From the NCBI GenBank assembly GCA_038496445.1, contig JALMLS010000455.1:496001-560000 (forward strand): a stretch of 64,000 bases of DNA. The letters run 5' to 3'. The translations under genes were made by a program, and so were the position numbers. This document shows, piece by piece, positions 1-13,111 of the stretch (position 1 is the stretch's first letter; each line of letters starts with the position of its first letter). Origin of the DNA: Trichosphaerium sp. ATCC 40318 (taxonomy: Eukaryota > Discosea > Flabellinia > Trichosidae). Under the pieces are notes generated by a model that was not told where the DNA came from, made no database searches, and was given only the letters and a program-made list of their open reading frames with translations.

Positions 1-75
1 GTTGTATTGTGGTTGTGGAGTGGGTTGATATGGTTGAGGTTGAGGAGCATACGGAGTCTGGTATTGTTGGGCCAT
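1..75 (-). CDS. N-terminus of a Q/P/Y-rich protein (partial)
   Basis: An ATG on the minus strand opens at position 75 and the frame stays open to the window edge, giving 25 codons beginning MAQQYQTPYAPQPQPYQP. The composition is low-complexity Gln, Pro and Tyr, as in the flexible N-terminal tails of annexins, RNA-binding or vesicle-coat proteins. No domain is visible, so no function is assigned. The rest of the gene lies to the left of the window. Confidence 0.5.
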   Translation of the reverse strand, partial: MAQQYQTPYAPQPQPYQPTPQPQYN

Positions 76-499
76 GATTATTAAACAGTAATTTGCGTAA
101 CTTGAAGGTGCAGAAATCACAGCTTAACGCTGGACCGAACCTTAACCACACTGGACACGTGATCTCACCTATACATAGCAGTCAATGGTAAAAACAATAG
201 GTTGGCACGGCGGTATGAAATTGGGCAACAACAAAAGAACAATGCATGTTGATGGAAGTAAAGAGTTAGAACAAACAACCGAATAAGTTGGTTTTTTTAG
301 CGGCTCAAGCAACTATTTATATCTACTTTAATACAATATTACAATATGTAAGAACATCTGGTATACTACTTAGGTTGTTCTTACATCTTAGTATTTCAGA
401 CAATACTTCGTATCTAAACAAAAGTAAAAATGAGAATTTCGAAATAGAGCCTTAATTTGTGGGGTTTTTTAGAGGTCAGGCAAGACATATTTCAAAACT
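76..499. other. Intergenic, no gene seen
   Basis: This AT-rich stretch separates the start of the Q/P-rich gene from the 3' end of the sacsin-like gene. It holds one CACGTG near 156. A plus-strand open frame beginning at 459 runs antisense to the last sacsin-like exon and has no coding character. I see nothing else. Confidence 0.4.
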
Positions 500-3400
500 T
501 TATGTAAATATTGAAGTAATAGTAAACAGTGATTGCGTTGCGTTTATCAAATACGTATCATTTGGTTTACAACGTCCGTCATTGCAACAAAAAAAAGAAA
601 AAAAATATTGTTCTGAAGTCTTCTCGTACTTTAGTTTAACATTATCCCAGATATATCTCAACTCAAGAACCAAGAATGTATCTTGACGATCTTTTAAAAA
701 CTCAGGAGGCTCAGCTAATAAAACAACCTAAATAAAACCGATTAATCACGTTGACTCTTCATAATCCAAAGCGGAAAAAAGTAAGAAAAAAATTCATTGA
801 TATACCTTCTGTTGGGCTTGAATAACGCATTGTTCCTTGCTCGTATGCTTGCTTGTAACATCTTCTCCGTGATAAAAATAACGACATGATATTTGAGGGA
901 CTTGATATACTTTAAACCCAGCAAGAAGTTGTACACTATCAATAACTTTCTGTGCTGTAATTCTTGGCACCTTTGCATCATCAAGGAGACATAGGATAGC
1001 CTATAAAGATATTTAACATATAAATATATTCTATCATATGACACTCACATTAAGGAACTCAGAGCTTTGAAATAAGGTCTCATATTCACTCTTGCGAACA
1101 CCAACTATTCAAACAAGTGAGATTAAACACAGTGTTGGCTGAAAATAACGTACTTTCTTCATAGTTCTCTGGCAGTTGCTGTTGCAGTACTTTACTCAAC
1201 AGAGGTACTTCCAAGCATTGACCAATCCGTGATGGTATTCTAGGATGTAAAATAGGTACCTTATCCCAAGTGATCATCTACAAAGAAAGGTTTTTTAGTC
1301 TAAACTAATCATTGGTTTGTATATGATGTTGTACCTCACTGTGATAACTTACGTCCTTGAATAGTAAATCTTTGGCATTGCGAAACTTTCCATTAATGTC
1401 AGGTAGCTTAATAGTACCGATACGAGCATCGCTTTCAAGAAATTTTGGCAAAATCAAAATAACTTCAACAAAGCTATCAATGAACTCAGGGTTTGCTTCT
1501 GTTGCCACTGCTGCTTCCTCGCAAAGACGAACAAGAACTTCTAGATTAAGTTCCTTTATACCAATTTGTTTGAATAGGGTAGGATAGTCTTCAAGGTATT
1601 CATCAGGTACTGTATAAGCGAATGGCGGAATGTCATATCGTAAATTGCTGTAGACTTTCGAGAACGGCAAGAAAACTGAGGACGGACTCCATGTGTTTTC
1701 GTATCTGAGCATCATGTACTGTTAGTAACTTTCAACGTCTTCGTTTAATAAGGGTATATTTACAGCTACTGTACCTGTAGTATGGGAACGCTATATGGTC
1801 AACTGTGAAGTCGTTTTTGCAATGTTTTTCGAGGAATCTATAAATTGCTCTGACTTGTATTGAGATATCTTTGGAGTCTTTGTCTTGTTTCTGCGCTGAA
1901 AGGAATTTAAGATGATTTGCAACTTGTGTAGGCGTTGGTTCAAAGCTTATAGAATCTGGTTGGTTCCAACCATAGTGTATATCTAACAAAGGAGTTTGTG
2001 ACCAACAAATGTCTCGGTACTCCTCTGCGAAAAAGAAAAAAAAGTTAGTCTAAAAGGGCTTCACATTGTTGCTGTCATTTACCTGATACTACGCTCTCAA
2101 CTGATAAGAATTCGTATTCACGAACCTTTTCAAGCCTTTTATCCCATTTACAAATAAGACAAGGGATATTTGAAATCATATCGAAAGTGATCTGGTTTGC
2201 TTGTAAGTATGCCAAAAAATCTTTTCCTTCTTGGATATTATCATCTTTTATGAGGTCCATGTATTCCAGATGTTTCTGATACTCTTTGAAAGAGTCGTTG
2301 TCAGGCTTTACTACACTTTGGATACCTAGATGACTTCTCAAGAAAACTTGCCATTCTTCTGTCCAAAACGCTAAAAAAGAGTAAACATGGTTTTTTTTTC
2401 CAAAAGTAAAAAAGGTTGTGCCTTGGCCTGGGAATTTTGATTTATCTCCTTTATGTAGCTTGAGTAGAATATACTCTGTAGGATCACAAAGATCGCATGG
2501 TTTGTTCCAAGACCCATCACGTGCCTGAACACAAGCCCACGTGGTACCCATAACTAAAAACTGTGATGAGTAATACTCGGAAAATACCAGAAAAAAATAA
2601 GAAATCGTTTTTCTGGTACCTTTCAAGTTGTAGTTGTGAGCTATAGCTGTCCTCATGAACACAAGCTTTTCATGATGAGAAAGCTTTACAAAAGACTCAC
2701 AAGGCACATAGGTAAAGAGATACGCCTCAAGTGATACAGGCGAAATTCCTAGTTTTGCATATAATAATTTGTATGATCCTTCTCTTAGAAAAGGGGTGGT
2801 AACTTCAGAGAATGTAGGGAATTTCTTTGGTAGATACTGCGTAAAGTCTGTAGCACGTATTATATTAGATTTTCTATATGCCATAATCTGTTTCTTTAAT
2901 TCTTCTGGACACTTCAAATTGTTTATCTGAGGTATATTTGTGAAACTAAGAACGCTCCTGATTGCCAAGTTTTTCAAGCTTAGAGGAGTTGCAACTTCAA
3001 ATATAGGTAATTTACGTAGGATCAGTACATTAAAGCTATCTTCGTGATCAATATAAGATCTATTAAAGTATCGTAGGACCCTATAAATAGAGGTGTAAGT
3101 GTGAAAAAAAAAGAAAAAAAAACCGGTTGAAAACATGTTTTTTGAGTCCCAACACGTTTTTTGTTTCACGTACGATCGCATGTCGTCCAAGTTCATTTCA
3201 CGTGTGAAAAGCTTGGCTAAGTTTTTACCTCTATTATTAAGGTACCTCAATACATTAGAAGGATTGATTGATTGACTGAATATATCACGGAACTTTAAAT
3301 CGGCTGCGCGATAACAAAGTGATCTGTACTTATACCCATACAATAAAGATACATCTAAACCAGAATACCCAAAACTATCATCTGTAAAGACTCTGTGTCT

Positions 3401-6400
3401 ATGTGACATAGAAACATAAAGCTCACGTCCATCACTACGGGTAGCAGGGATTAAAGGATATTTAGATAGGTTTGTATCAGTGAATGTTTCTTCATTGTCT
3501 TCGGCATCGTCGCCCATCGCATGGTTTAAAAACTTCCATAGCATCTCACGTCTTTCTTGATCTCCTTCAGGGCATGTGCTTTTGAATATTTGTCTTCCAG
3601 GCTTTAAAATGCTAGGAAGATTCTGTATTACCCCACTCAAAGATAACATTTGTATTCTCATTCCTGGAGTACACCAGCCTTCATCTAACAGAAAGTCGTT
3701 TAATTTTTTATGAACGAACAAACTAAAAAAATCTCGAAAGTTGTGGACGGCAGAGCATTAACGGAATAGAAGGTTGCGTGAAACAACGTCCACTACTAAA
3801 CAGCAAATATTCCAACAAAGAAAGAGTATAAATCTGTGACTACTACGAAGAAAGCTACTTTTTTGTCCAACAAAGAAAAAAAACAAAAATAAAAAAATAA
3901 GAGAAGTTACGTACGAACTATGTGTTTCATGCTTTTGTGAATAAATTGGAAACTTGTTTCGGATAATAGTACTGGCAAGTCAACATCCTTGTATGGTGAC
4001 ATTATAACCTGATGATATCCAAACTTTAATACACGTCTTCCATATGTAAGTAGAAGAGGTACACCTATCATTTCATCTATATCCTTTGGGTCTTCTGGAA
4101 TTACGTAGCGCAACAATTTTCTGATTTGTCTTCAAAAAAAAATGAGGTTAGTATGATTTTGTTCACTTGATGATTGACTTACTTGCTATCTAAACACTGA
4201 GTACATTCACTAGTTGTCTTGAGTGCTCTGCGGAGTGTTTCGGGTCCAAGTCTCTTGATATGATTACCTTTCCTTAGACACATGCAATGAAGAATATCTC
4301 TTGGAATCTTAGTGAATGGTACTCCTGTGATATCTTGAAAAATGTCTTTAATATCTTCCTGTTGTGAACCAATATATAACGCATTCAATGGATTAACAGG
4401 CTCACCATATATATCTACAAAAGCGTCTTTCATCCCATAGATGACCTTATGCATATCCTAGGCGAGACGTAAGAATTTTTTTTTTGTAATAGAAAGAACT
4501 TACATAAACAAATGGTGTCCAAAAGTTGTCTTCGGTTAGCTCCCTTGATGTAGGCATACACGAAAGCACGCCTTCAGTATGTTCTGTTGAGAAAACATAT
4601 TCCATTAAATGTTTGTATGCACGTGCTAGACCCAAACGGATATTAATATTCCTCTCTGACGGTATCAATGCATTTAGTTTTCTGTTTGAGTCAATCTCAA
4701 AACTGGCATGAAGAAGGACTGGGATGCCCATCTTAGACATGTCGTCTAGCTCAAAAAAACAAAAAGCCCCGCTTACAGAGGTAAATTCCTTCTCTATCCA
4801 ATTTTTTTTTTCCTTCCGAAACATACTCCGTAGCGATGCAACGGCAATAATGTTTGTTACATCAACCTAAAAAAAGGAAAAAATAAGAAAACACCAACAG
4901 AATCTTGAGCAAAACAAAATTATTGTACTTCTTTGGAGTTATCTTGAACATCTGTAACATCATCACCTTGTCCTTCAATAACAAGAGCATTTTCTTCTTC
5001 ATTTTCTGATACGTATCTCAAAGCTTCTTCTTCATCAGAATTAGCATCCTCATATTCTTCTTCTGAACTATATTCCTCCGATTCTTCATCAGATTGACTT
5101 GGATCTGACTAATCGAACGTAAGGATATATTCAGTAATTAGCTACGTACATCAACAGTAGGATCAGCTTGGCGTTGTACAAGAGAATCTTTAGCAATGGC
5201 CCAGTTGTACTTTAACTCCGTTTTGTCTTCACCTTTCTTTCTCAAAACAGAAAGAGAAACAAGATCTACGTTTGGTACATCCTCTGATTTCTTGATTTCC
5301 TTTGTCACAGACGCACGAAGGGTTTTAATACCATCAACATCAATAATCTTGACAGATACGTTCTTAATATTGTTGAGAAACATTGTGACTTTATCAATGC
5401 TATCTTCGAACAGACTGAGTTGCTCTTCAACTCTTTGCGCTCGCCATTTCTTACCCAGTTTCTTTCCTGGTCCGTAAGTACGTAGAGGGAGCCGTATAGC
5501 TGTTCCAGGAAATGTCTTTGAAGGTTTTTTACCATCAGCTGTAACAATATCAAATGGATCAAGATGTGATTGCCATGGTGTTCTTGAAATAGGCATCTTA
5601 GCTCCACCAGTATTTTCAATCTTGACATATGCCTTTTGAGGATCAAGGATACCGAGATAGTCACCCGACAGTATCATAGGTACATCAGTAAAGTGGTATA
5701 CTACATTGAAACCTATCATACGAAATGGCGTAAGTAAATAAAAAAATGCAAAAAAAAACTACTACTTACCTTTTCCAAACTTTCCAATTGTAGTCGTATC
5801 ACTGCTTTTGTAAGAATGACTTATAGAAGATATATTAACCCAATCCTTAGCCGAAAAATCAGCGTTGTTGTAGAACAATAGAGATGGTCCTTGAAGAAAC
5901 TCAGCATCATCAATAATATGATCTTTAGAGTGTGAAGAAGCAGTCCGTTTATCATAAATAATATCGAATTGCGTAGCACCAGCATCGTCTGCGTTTTGTA
6001 GAAGCTCCAAGAAAGCACGTTCTACAGGATAGTCTCGAATAATCTCTTTCAATCTATCGCATATATTCTCATGTTGACCTATTGACTCAAGACCTGAAAT
6101 GTGCTTTGAACTCAAGTCCTACAAAAAAATCCATCAGAAAAAACCTCACTTAACAGTTAACGTACAATATTGAGATTAAGAGCGTCCTCCTTCCTTGATA
6201 CACCTTTATTAAGTACGTAAAAGTCAGTTGTACCAAGCAACATTGAAGCGTTTGCAAAGTCAAGGTAAACAACTTTTTTGGAGTTTATCATTTTAAGGTC
6301 TTCTGTAAGTACTGGAAAGCCATCTCTTATGATTTGAGGACAAGACTTCTTGGCACGAACAAGTTTTGCAAGTAACTTTATAGTTGAGCAGATCCCATTA

Positions 6401-9400
6401 ACTGCATTAGAAGAAACTTGATTATCACCAAGCTTATTTGTGTAATTGGTGAGAGCCTAGTAAACAAAACTGTAAAACTTACGAACAGTGGGAAAACCGG
6501 TAAAAAAATGCTGTTTTCGCTTGATTGTCTCAAGAAAACGCACGTGTACTATATCCGTTATGTTATTTGGTTCTTTTGGTATATTGCATAAACTCAATAA
6601 TGTCTTGTACGTCGCTTTAGCCACACTAGTCACCTGATACATTATTGGATCGTAGCTAGTATTAGATTCTTGAAACAATGTATGCGAGGGTAGGAACTTA
6701 TCTTCAAGCCAGAACCATCGCATACTCTGAAGATCTGTAACCCATTCTTCTGTATGAAGTAAACACGTACAAGTGTAAAATACGATGTAGTACATACCAT
6801 TGGAAGCGTCTTCAGATTCCTTGGCTTTACCCTCCAAGAAAGTATAAATCTCGGTGACTATACTGTGAACATTATACTTCTCTTGCGTTTTGTAGGTAAC
6901 CTGAGTCATTTCTTTCAGTTGCGCTATAACATCACTAGTACTTATGGCTTCTTTATCCCAATTCATGTATTTATGAAAGGCATCAACAGAGTATACTTTC
7001 CCAACAACTACATGTTTTGTACTCGAAACTAAATTGGCGTGTTGTTCTGGAATGACTTCACCAGGAGCATACATTGACTTCTCCGGTTTACTAAAAGGAG
7101 CGTTTTTGTTGTGAGCTTCCTATACTCTCAATTAAAACAAGTTGTATTGTAGGTTGACTTACTTTTCGAACAGGAACCCAAGACGACTTAAACAGAACAT
7201 CCTTAGTATCTTGATCTATGTCAAGTTTACAAAGGTGTTTCCTCAAGTATGTGAGTAAAGCATTTGCGGTTTTTACTTCATTCTCAGCGACTTCAATAAT
7301 AAACACTAAATCATGAGGAAGTAATAATGTATTCATCCCTGAAAGCTAATAAGCGAAAACCAAATGACTTCACACATACCAAGTTTACTAAGAAGAGCTA
7401 TCCATGAAGGTGATGATTGATACTTCTTGTCTGGAAAGAACTCACCCTTTGCAGGGTCTTGTATACCAGAAACCAATGATACTAAATCATCTAGACGCGG
7501 ATCATATAACTAACAAGTGTTAGAACTGGTTGGGAGTGAACGAAGTGTCAAAAAAATTACCTCATTTGGAACAAGTTTTTTGTCTGATTGTGTAGTTACG
7601 AATGGTATCTTTGCCAACAAGCTTCGTACAAGTTTACATGACTTATCTTCATCATTATAAACAAGTTGAGATAAGTCGTTATCCATAGAATGTATAAGCT
7701 TAATAATCAATTCTTTTTGTTCTACAGTAGATTTGTTCCATTTGGAAAGAATCTTTATGTACAAGCTACGACCCCCCATTTCTTTTGTCAGATGATAGTT
7801 TACTAATAGCTCTGTTACGTCATCACCAACATTGAGGATTGAAGGTAAATCGAAGGCAGCATAATCAAACTCTTTGTGAACCTTCGGCTTGATAAAGACC
7901 TAAAGAAACAGTATGAATTTAAAGGATAACAGCTCGCTCAACTATGTGTCTGTACCTTTTTCGAGAGTGACGACATCACCTTGTTCTTGCTTTTACTATA
8001 CACATCGAAAACAGGAAGTGTACAAAAGAACGTTGTTTGTTTCCTGCTCCAATTACCAATGTCTTTCATCAAATAATCTCTGAGAACACGTGTTTGTTCT
8101 TGGCTCAATTTCTCCAGTGATCCTACTCCACACTCTGCCAATATATCCAAAATACCAGTACCACTTCCTGACTTACATATCTTATCAGCTAGCTCAGATT
8201 TTAACTCAACAAGCTCTTTGTTCAAGAAATGTACGCCCATCTTAATAAGAATTTTAAAGATAGCTGTTGGACAACTACCAATCTTTAGTATATTACTCGT
8301 CAAGGTTAGAGGCTGTGAGTTTTGATTGTATATGACTTGTTTGCCCTTTTTACTAATCTTTGTCAAAATGTCACGAGTTGCTAAAGTGGAAGACCACAGA
8401 AGCTTTATCCAATCTGTTGTTATAGGACTATTTAATTAAAGTTAGTTGAGAGCCTAAGAAGTCGCAATACGTACTCTACAGACCCATGAAGATTTGCAAG
8501 GAATTGTTCTGGTGTGAATGAAAACATTTTAAGTGTTTTTTTGTTTACAAGTATAGCACTGTTTAGGATAGAAGGAAGTTTCGGATACAAGAATGAAGCC
8601 TTGAGTTGAGGAAGCAAGTCTATATACGGCTGGTATTGTGTAATTACTTGCACTTCACCAAATTGGCTAATTTCGCCATGAGCATTAGGACATAACCATG
8701 TCCCTGGCAAGGCAGAAGGCTTTTCAGAAAGCATATAAGATAAGATTACGTGTATCATATTTGAGTTTTTCGGATAAGTGATATTTTTTGACTTTTTGAA
8801 CGCTCTGGCTACCAAGTCAGGAGAAACCCAATGAAGACCAATTTGCCTATTACAAACTATTAGCTAAAAAAAGTACAGAAAGGTACTTGGCTTACTTTGC
8901 TATATAGTCTGGTGTTATACATACTGGTTTGTTGTATTTAGCTAGAATTAAGGCTACAGATAAGTTGCCTTCTTCTTGATTGATAGAGGCTGCTTTACTT
9001 GACTCGGTAGTAAAGTATATCTGCTTGTATGTAAACAATTTTTTGGAGACTATTCCGAGAAATACTTTGCTTTGCTCTTCTCGTATCAAGTCGTAAACTG
9101 AGCGCAAAAAGTCAGTAAAAAACAAAAAAAAGCCTCTCATGTACCTGACTTGGATAGCATAGAAATCCACCATACACCACTATCTCCACGTGGAAACAAG
9201 TGATATAAACGCTCAGCATTATCTACATGAGCATACTTCGCCACAGCTTTCAGTAACGAATGCCATGCCACAGCAATGAGTTTCTCTAAAATAAATGCAT
9301 TCCATACATCATTTTCTCTACATTCTTTATGTGATATAACACAACGGTTTGCAGCGAGCTGAAATTTTCCATTGCAATGTACTGGAAGACCTAATAAGTA

Positions 9401-10936
9401 GTGAGAATAGGTCAAAGTTTGAATGAGAATGGGTTTTTTAGCATACCGTCAAAAGACTCAGGAAGCGGTAATGCTGTAAAGGCTTTACTGGATACATTTG
9501 AGATGGTTGGTACTCTCAAAGCTACTGATCCAAAAGGCATCATCTTAAGGTCCTTTGCTAAGCTTGTTAACTCTGTATGCTGTTTATATTGCTCCTTTGA
9601 ATTCAATTGACATGAAACTATCCATGAGTGACATTCTCCAACATCCTTTGTTTCTCTAACAATGTCCATTTCGTATAAGAATGACTCTGGTTTTATTTCA
9701 TTAATTTGAATCCTTTTCTGTTTCTGAGCGAATGAATAAAGCTTAGACCTCATTTCACGCAACCCAGCTAGGGAATATGTTTAGTAAGACAACCAGAAAC
9801 TGAAGAAAGAAAAAAGGAAGAAAAAAACACGTACGTTTCTCTCTAATATAAACATGGGCTATTTTCTCTGGTGTGGTTGAACCTGCCTCCCATACCCAGT
9901 ATTCTATACGTTCTACATGTTGAACGAATAATAAAGACTCGCCAGATGTCTTTATGTAGTTCTCAATCAGATTTTTCAAATCTAAGATCGTGTGGGACTT
10001 TTGACATATTTTTGATTTTGAACATATTTCTGGTGTTCTCATAGGAAACCGAAAAATAGTTCCATTAAAAGGTTGACCAGGTGTACACCCAAATACTTTA
10101 AAAGGAGCGAACTGGTTTGGATATCTTTGATAAACATCAGAATGTTGTTGAAATTTTCGAGGGATGCCATCTATACCCTGACCATCTAAAGAAAAAAAAA
10201 TCCACTTAATTCAAAAAAAAATCGAACAAAAAAAGAAGGAGTTTTGACATCTCTCAGAGACTTACTGTTAATTACAAATGACTGACCAAACGATTTTGGA
10301 AAAACCCAACCACCTGGGTCAGATATAGCGAATAGAGGTCCTGTCAAGAAAGAAGGGAGCTCTGTAATGTTGTACATCGCATTAATACCAAGTCCAAATT
10401 TTCCAGTTGATGCATTGTCTTGTCTCTGCATTTCAAGTTTAATTAACGCGCTTTGCGACCAATTAACAATACCTTTATGGAGTCGCCAATATTTTGAACA
10501 TTCATAAAGTCATCCCAAGAGAACAGAGTGTCGTTGAAGCTAAAGAAAATTAGAAACGATTTGTAACAAGTTACATGTCATTTATACACTACAAGCGCTG
10601 GCCCCATGAATTTCTCCATGCCAGGCATCACTCCATCTGTTGGAAACTGCCTTTCGTCAACCATGAACCGAATTGTGTGACCGCGGGAGTCATCAACGTT
10701 TTGAAGCTTCTCATACGGCAAACGTTCTAAACTGTAGCCTGTTGAACGTTATTACGGCTTGTTGACGTGTAAATAGTTAAAAGTGCCTTCGAGTATGTTT
10801 CGCAGCGTAGAGCATACGTTTACTTGCTGTGAGAACGGAATATAGCCTATTAGCCAGAGTTAATTTGTAGAAGCTCACAGAAGAAATTACCAGCATTACT
10901 ATCAAGTGGCTTGTCTACCACTTTTTCGTTTGCCAT
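500..10936 (-). CDS. Sacsin-like giant protein with two HATPase/SRR modules, multi-exon
   Basis: Sacsins are giant chaperone-like proteins built from sacsin repeating regions, each led by an Hsp90-type ATPase fold. Module 1 (about 10936-6200) has a QNVDD N-box, GKFGLG near 10390, and then QFAPFKVFGC...FRFPMRT, the standard continuation. Module 2 (about 6115-500) opens with SIGQHENICDRLKEIIRDYP, ELLQNADDAGAT, a GPSLLFYNN box, and GKFGKG followed by GFNVVYHFTD. Later exons keep sacsin landmarks, such as ILHPRIP near 1250 and IKLPDINGKFRNAKDLLF near 1400. An acidic Ser/Glu/Asp insert sits at about 4925-5110. There are over 20 exons with short introns. The start at 10936 is the first ATG in frame with MANEKVVDKP; the exon could extend to about 10977. 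The frame closes at 500 with no visible DnaJ or HEPN domain. The coordinates span introns. Confidence 0.85.
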
Positions 10937-11086
10937 GAGCTGACACGCTTTAAAACATTCCTGTCAGAGAAACCAGCCCTTAACATAAATCCATGTGACT
11001 TAAGCCACACTCACGATAAAAAAAGTGCTTCCAGAGAGTTTTAATTAAAATTACGGGGTTTTTATTTTATTTACACGACATTGTTT

Positions 11087-11386
11087 ATGAAAGTACTGTT
11101 TTGTTTGGTGGGTCTTTTGTTTTTTAAAGTAACTGAAGTTAAAAGTTCGCTGAAGGATTTCATCACTGGCTTATTTGTTTCCACTCACTCAGCAACAGCT
11201 GAAAAGCTGTCACTTGCTGACACTGACTCAGAGTCTCCCCTAGAGCGTCTAGTTTTACCTACGAAAACACGTGTAAGTTGGAGATAATAAACGTATTTGA
11301 AAAAAGAATTTTCAGCCATTGTTATATTAATGCTAATGGTAGCTAACGTAGTTTATAAATGGAGAAAAGAAATAATAAATCATTAG
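11087..11386 (+). CDS. Small single-pass membrane protein, two exons
   Basis: Exon 1 (11087-11270) begins MKVLFCLVGLLFF, a signal-peptide-like segment, followed by a Ser/Thr/Asp-rich stretch. A 45-nt intron with donor GTGTAAGT and acceptor TTTTCAG separates exon 2 (11316-11386), which encodes a hydrophobic helix IVILMLMVANVVYKW, a basic KWRKE stop-transfer and the end at INH. The total is 84 residues. The predicted topology is type I: short luminal or extracellular domain, one membrane span, tiny cytoplasmic tail. No family is recognised. The gene lies head to head with the sacsin-like gene (about 150 bp apart) and may overlap the 3' end of the convergent gene to its right. Confidence 0.6.
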
Positions 11387-11439
11387 AGCTACTACAGACG
11401 AATACTCTAAGACAAAAAAGAGAAAAACAGTAATCGAAC

Positions 11440-12807
11440 AAAACGTACTTTTAGTGCCTTTAGATTTTTTCTTTTTACGCTTTCTTCTACCAGAATCTGG
11501 TGTACGACTTCCTGATACTTTTTTAACAGCGCCATGAGATCTAAAGGGAAGGGTCAGCTACACAATTCCAAAAAAAACCCAAAACACATACATTAAAAGC
11601 AGTGGTTTACAACTAAAACGTAGAAGAAAAAAAATGTGCAAAAAAAATTGAAACGTGCTCAAGCGTCTTACTGAAAGATAATACGTACCGACTTCGCGAT
11701 TTTCTAGCTTGAGTTGGAGTAACATCTAAGGAATCACGTGGTTTGGAATCAATTATATCGGAGCTCTCAATGAGAGATAAAAATCCAACTGTTCCTTCCT
11801 AAAACGGAATAGTTAATAAATAAAGCGTGTCAAGAGTAATAGAATTTTTTTTTCTTTTTTCAATTCCATGATTCGGAAATTATTTTTGAAACATTGAAAA
11901 TTTCACCACACACTTGTTGTAACATACCTGAGCATCTCGTTTCTTCACTTTAGTAATCTCTACAACCTCATCTCCTGGCTAGTAAAGGCGTCAGTTAAGA
12001 ATAAAAGCCACAATGATAAAATTAAACAAAATTTTTCTAATTCTTATTTTCTTTTTTCACAACCAACTGTTAAAGGGACGTTTGGAGCATAAATTCGGTT
12101 GATTTGTGATTTCCTGTTTTCTCAGTAGTTTAACCCTTAATATACACACCTCATCATCCAAATACTGTAGAAATCCTGCTGCACCTCCTTGGCTTGTATT
12201 AAACTGTTCTTCATGTCGTTTTGTAATTTTCTGTATTACAGGTGCTTCTTCCTCATCGCCTTCTTCTAGACACGCAAGGAAACCAACTGTACCAGAGGAA
12301 TTCAAGGGTCTTAATACAATTAGCGAACTTGTTCATAAAAGAAAAAACTGACAAAGTCACTTTACAATTTGGGGTTTTGTTTTTACCGTACCGTTTATCT
12401 ATTAACTCATTTGATCGTATTTTTTTAATTGTTGGTACAGGAGAGTTATCGTTTTTATCAAGAAGAGATAAAAACCCAACAGTTCCGTCATTATTTTCCG
12501 AACTATGAGACTTTGGTGATTGTTTTGGCGTATTCTGTTGCTCGTCATTATGTACATCTAATAAACATTATTATAAATTTCAAAATGAGTTAGTTAAAAA
12601 CCAGTTTCGTTGTTTCAATGACTGTGGGGCGTATTGGGCCTTTTGTACACCATAAAAATTAATAAACTAGCATTCTTTACACTAACCGCCTTTGTACGTA
12701 CGTTTTCTTGTTGCGTGGCGATGAATTGCCCTAAACGCCGAAGTAAAAGAACCAGGACCCATTGACCTTCTGCGGTTACGCGACTTTCCAGTCTTAACCG
12801 AAGCCAT
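11440..12807 (-). CDS. Basic protein with four GTVGFL-type motifs, multi-exon
   Basis: The start at 12807 opens MASVKTGKSRNRRRS, a basic Ser-rich leader. Spliced exons then give an acidic/Pro/Ser body carrying four copies of one short motif: DGTVGFLSLLD (12457-12489), SGTVGFLACLE (12263-12293), GAAGFLQYLDD (12151-12189) and EGTVGFLSLIE (11765-11798). The C-terminus is strongly basic (RRKRKKKSKG), like a nuclear localisation signal. Donors GTACGT and GTACGG, and frame continuity across five introns, support the model. The final exon is unsure: splicing after KGTK could extend to a stop near 11333, overlapping the convergent small gene. No family is recognised. A scaffold presenting repeated peptide ligands in the nucleus is my inference. 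Confidence 0.6.
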
Positions 12808-13111
12808 ATTATCGCACAAGTTGTTTTCGCTTCTCGTACGTGTGTTCTATACGACTATAATACAAATGTAGTTTCATGAAAACTGCATATTTTTCAAATT
12901 CAATTAGGACTAGGAACGTTGAATGATGTGTATTGCAACAACACATCATACTCTAGTGTTATACAAGTTTGTAGTTTACGCTTTGGATGAATTCGGGTAC
13001 ATAGGAGGATATTGGGCGTTGTTTAGTGTCATTCTTTCGCCACAAATATGCTGACTTATACGCAAAAATCGCGACATCAAGACTGTTTATTAGAACGGCA
13101 ATACGTCCTCT

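Noticed and set aside
459-686. Plus-strand frame near the left edge
   Set aside because: It is antisense to the last sacsin-like exon, which continues in frame through a good splice site.
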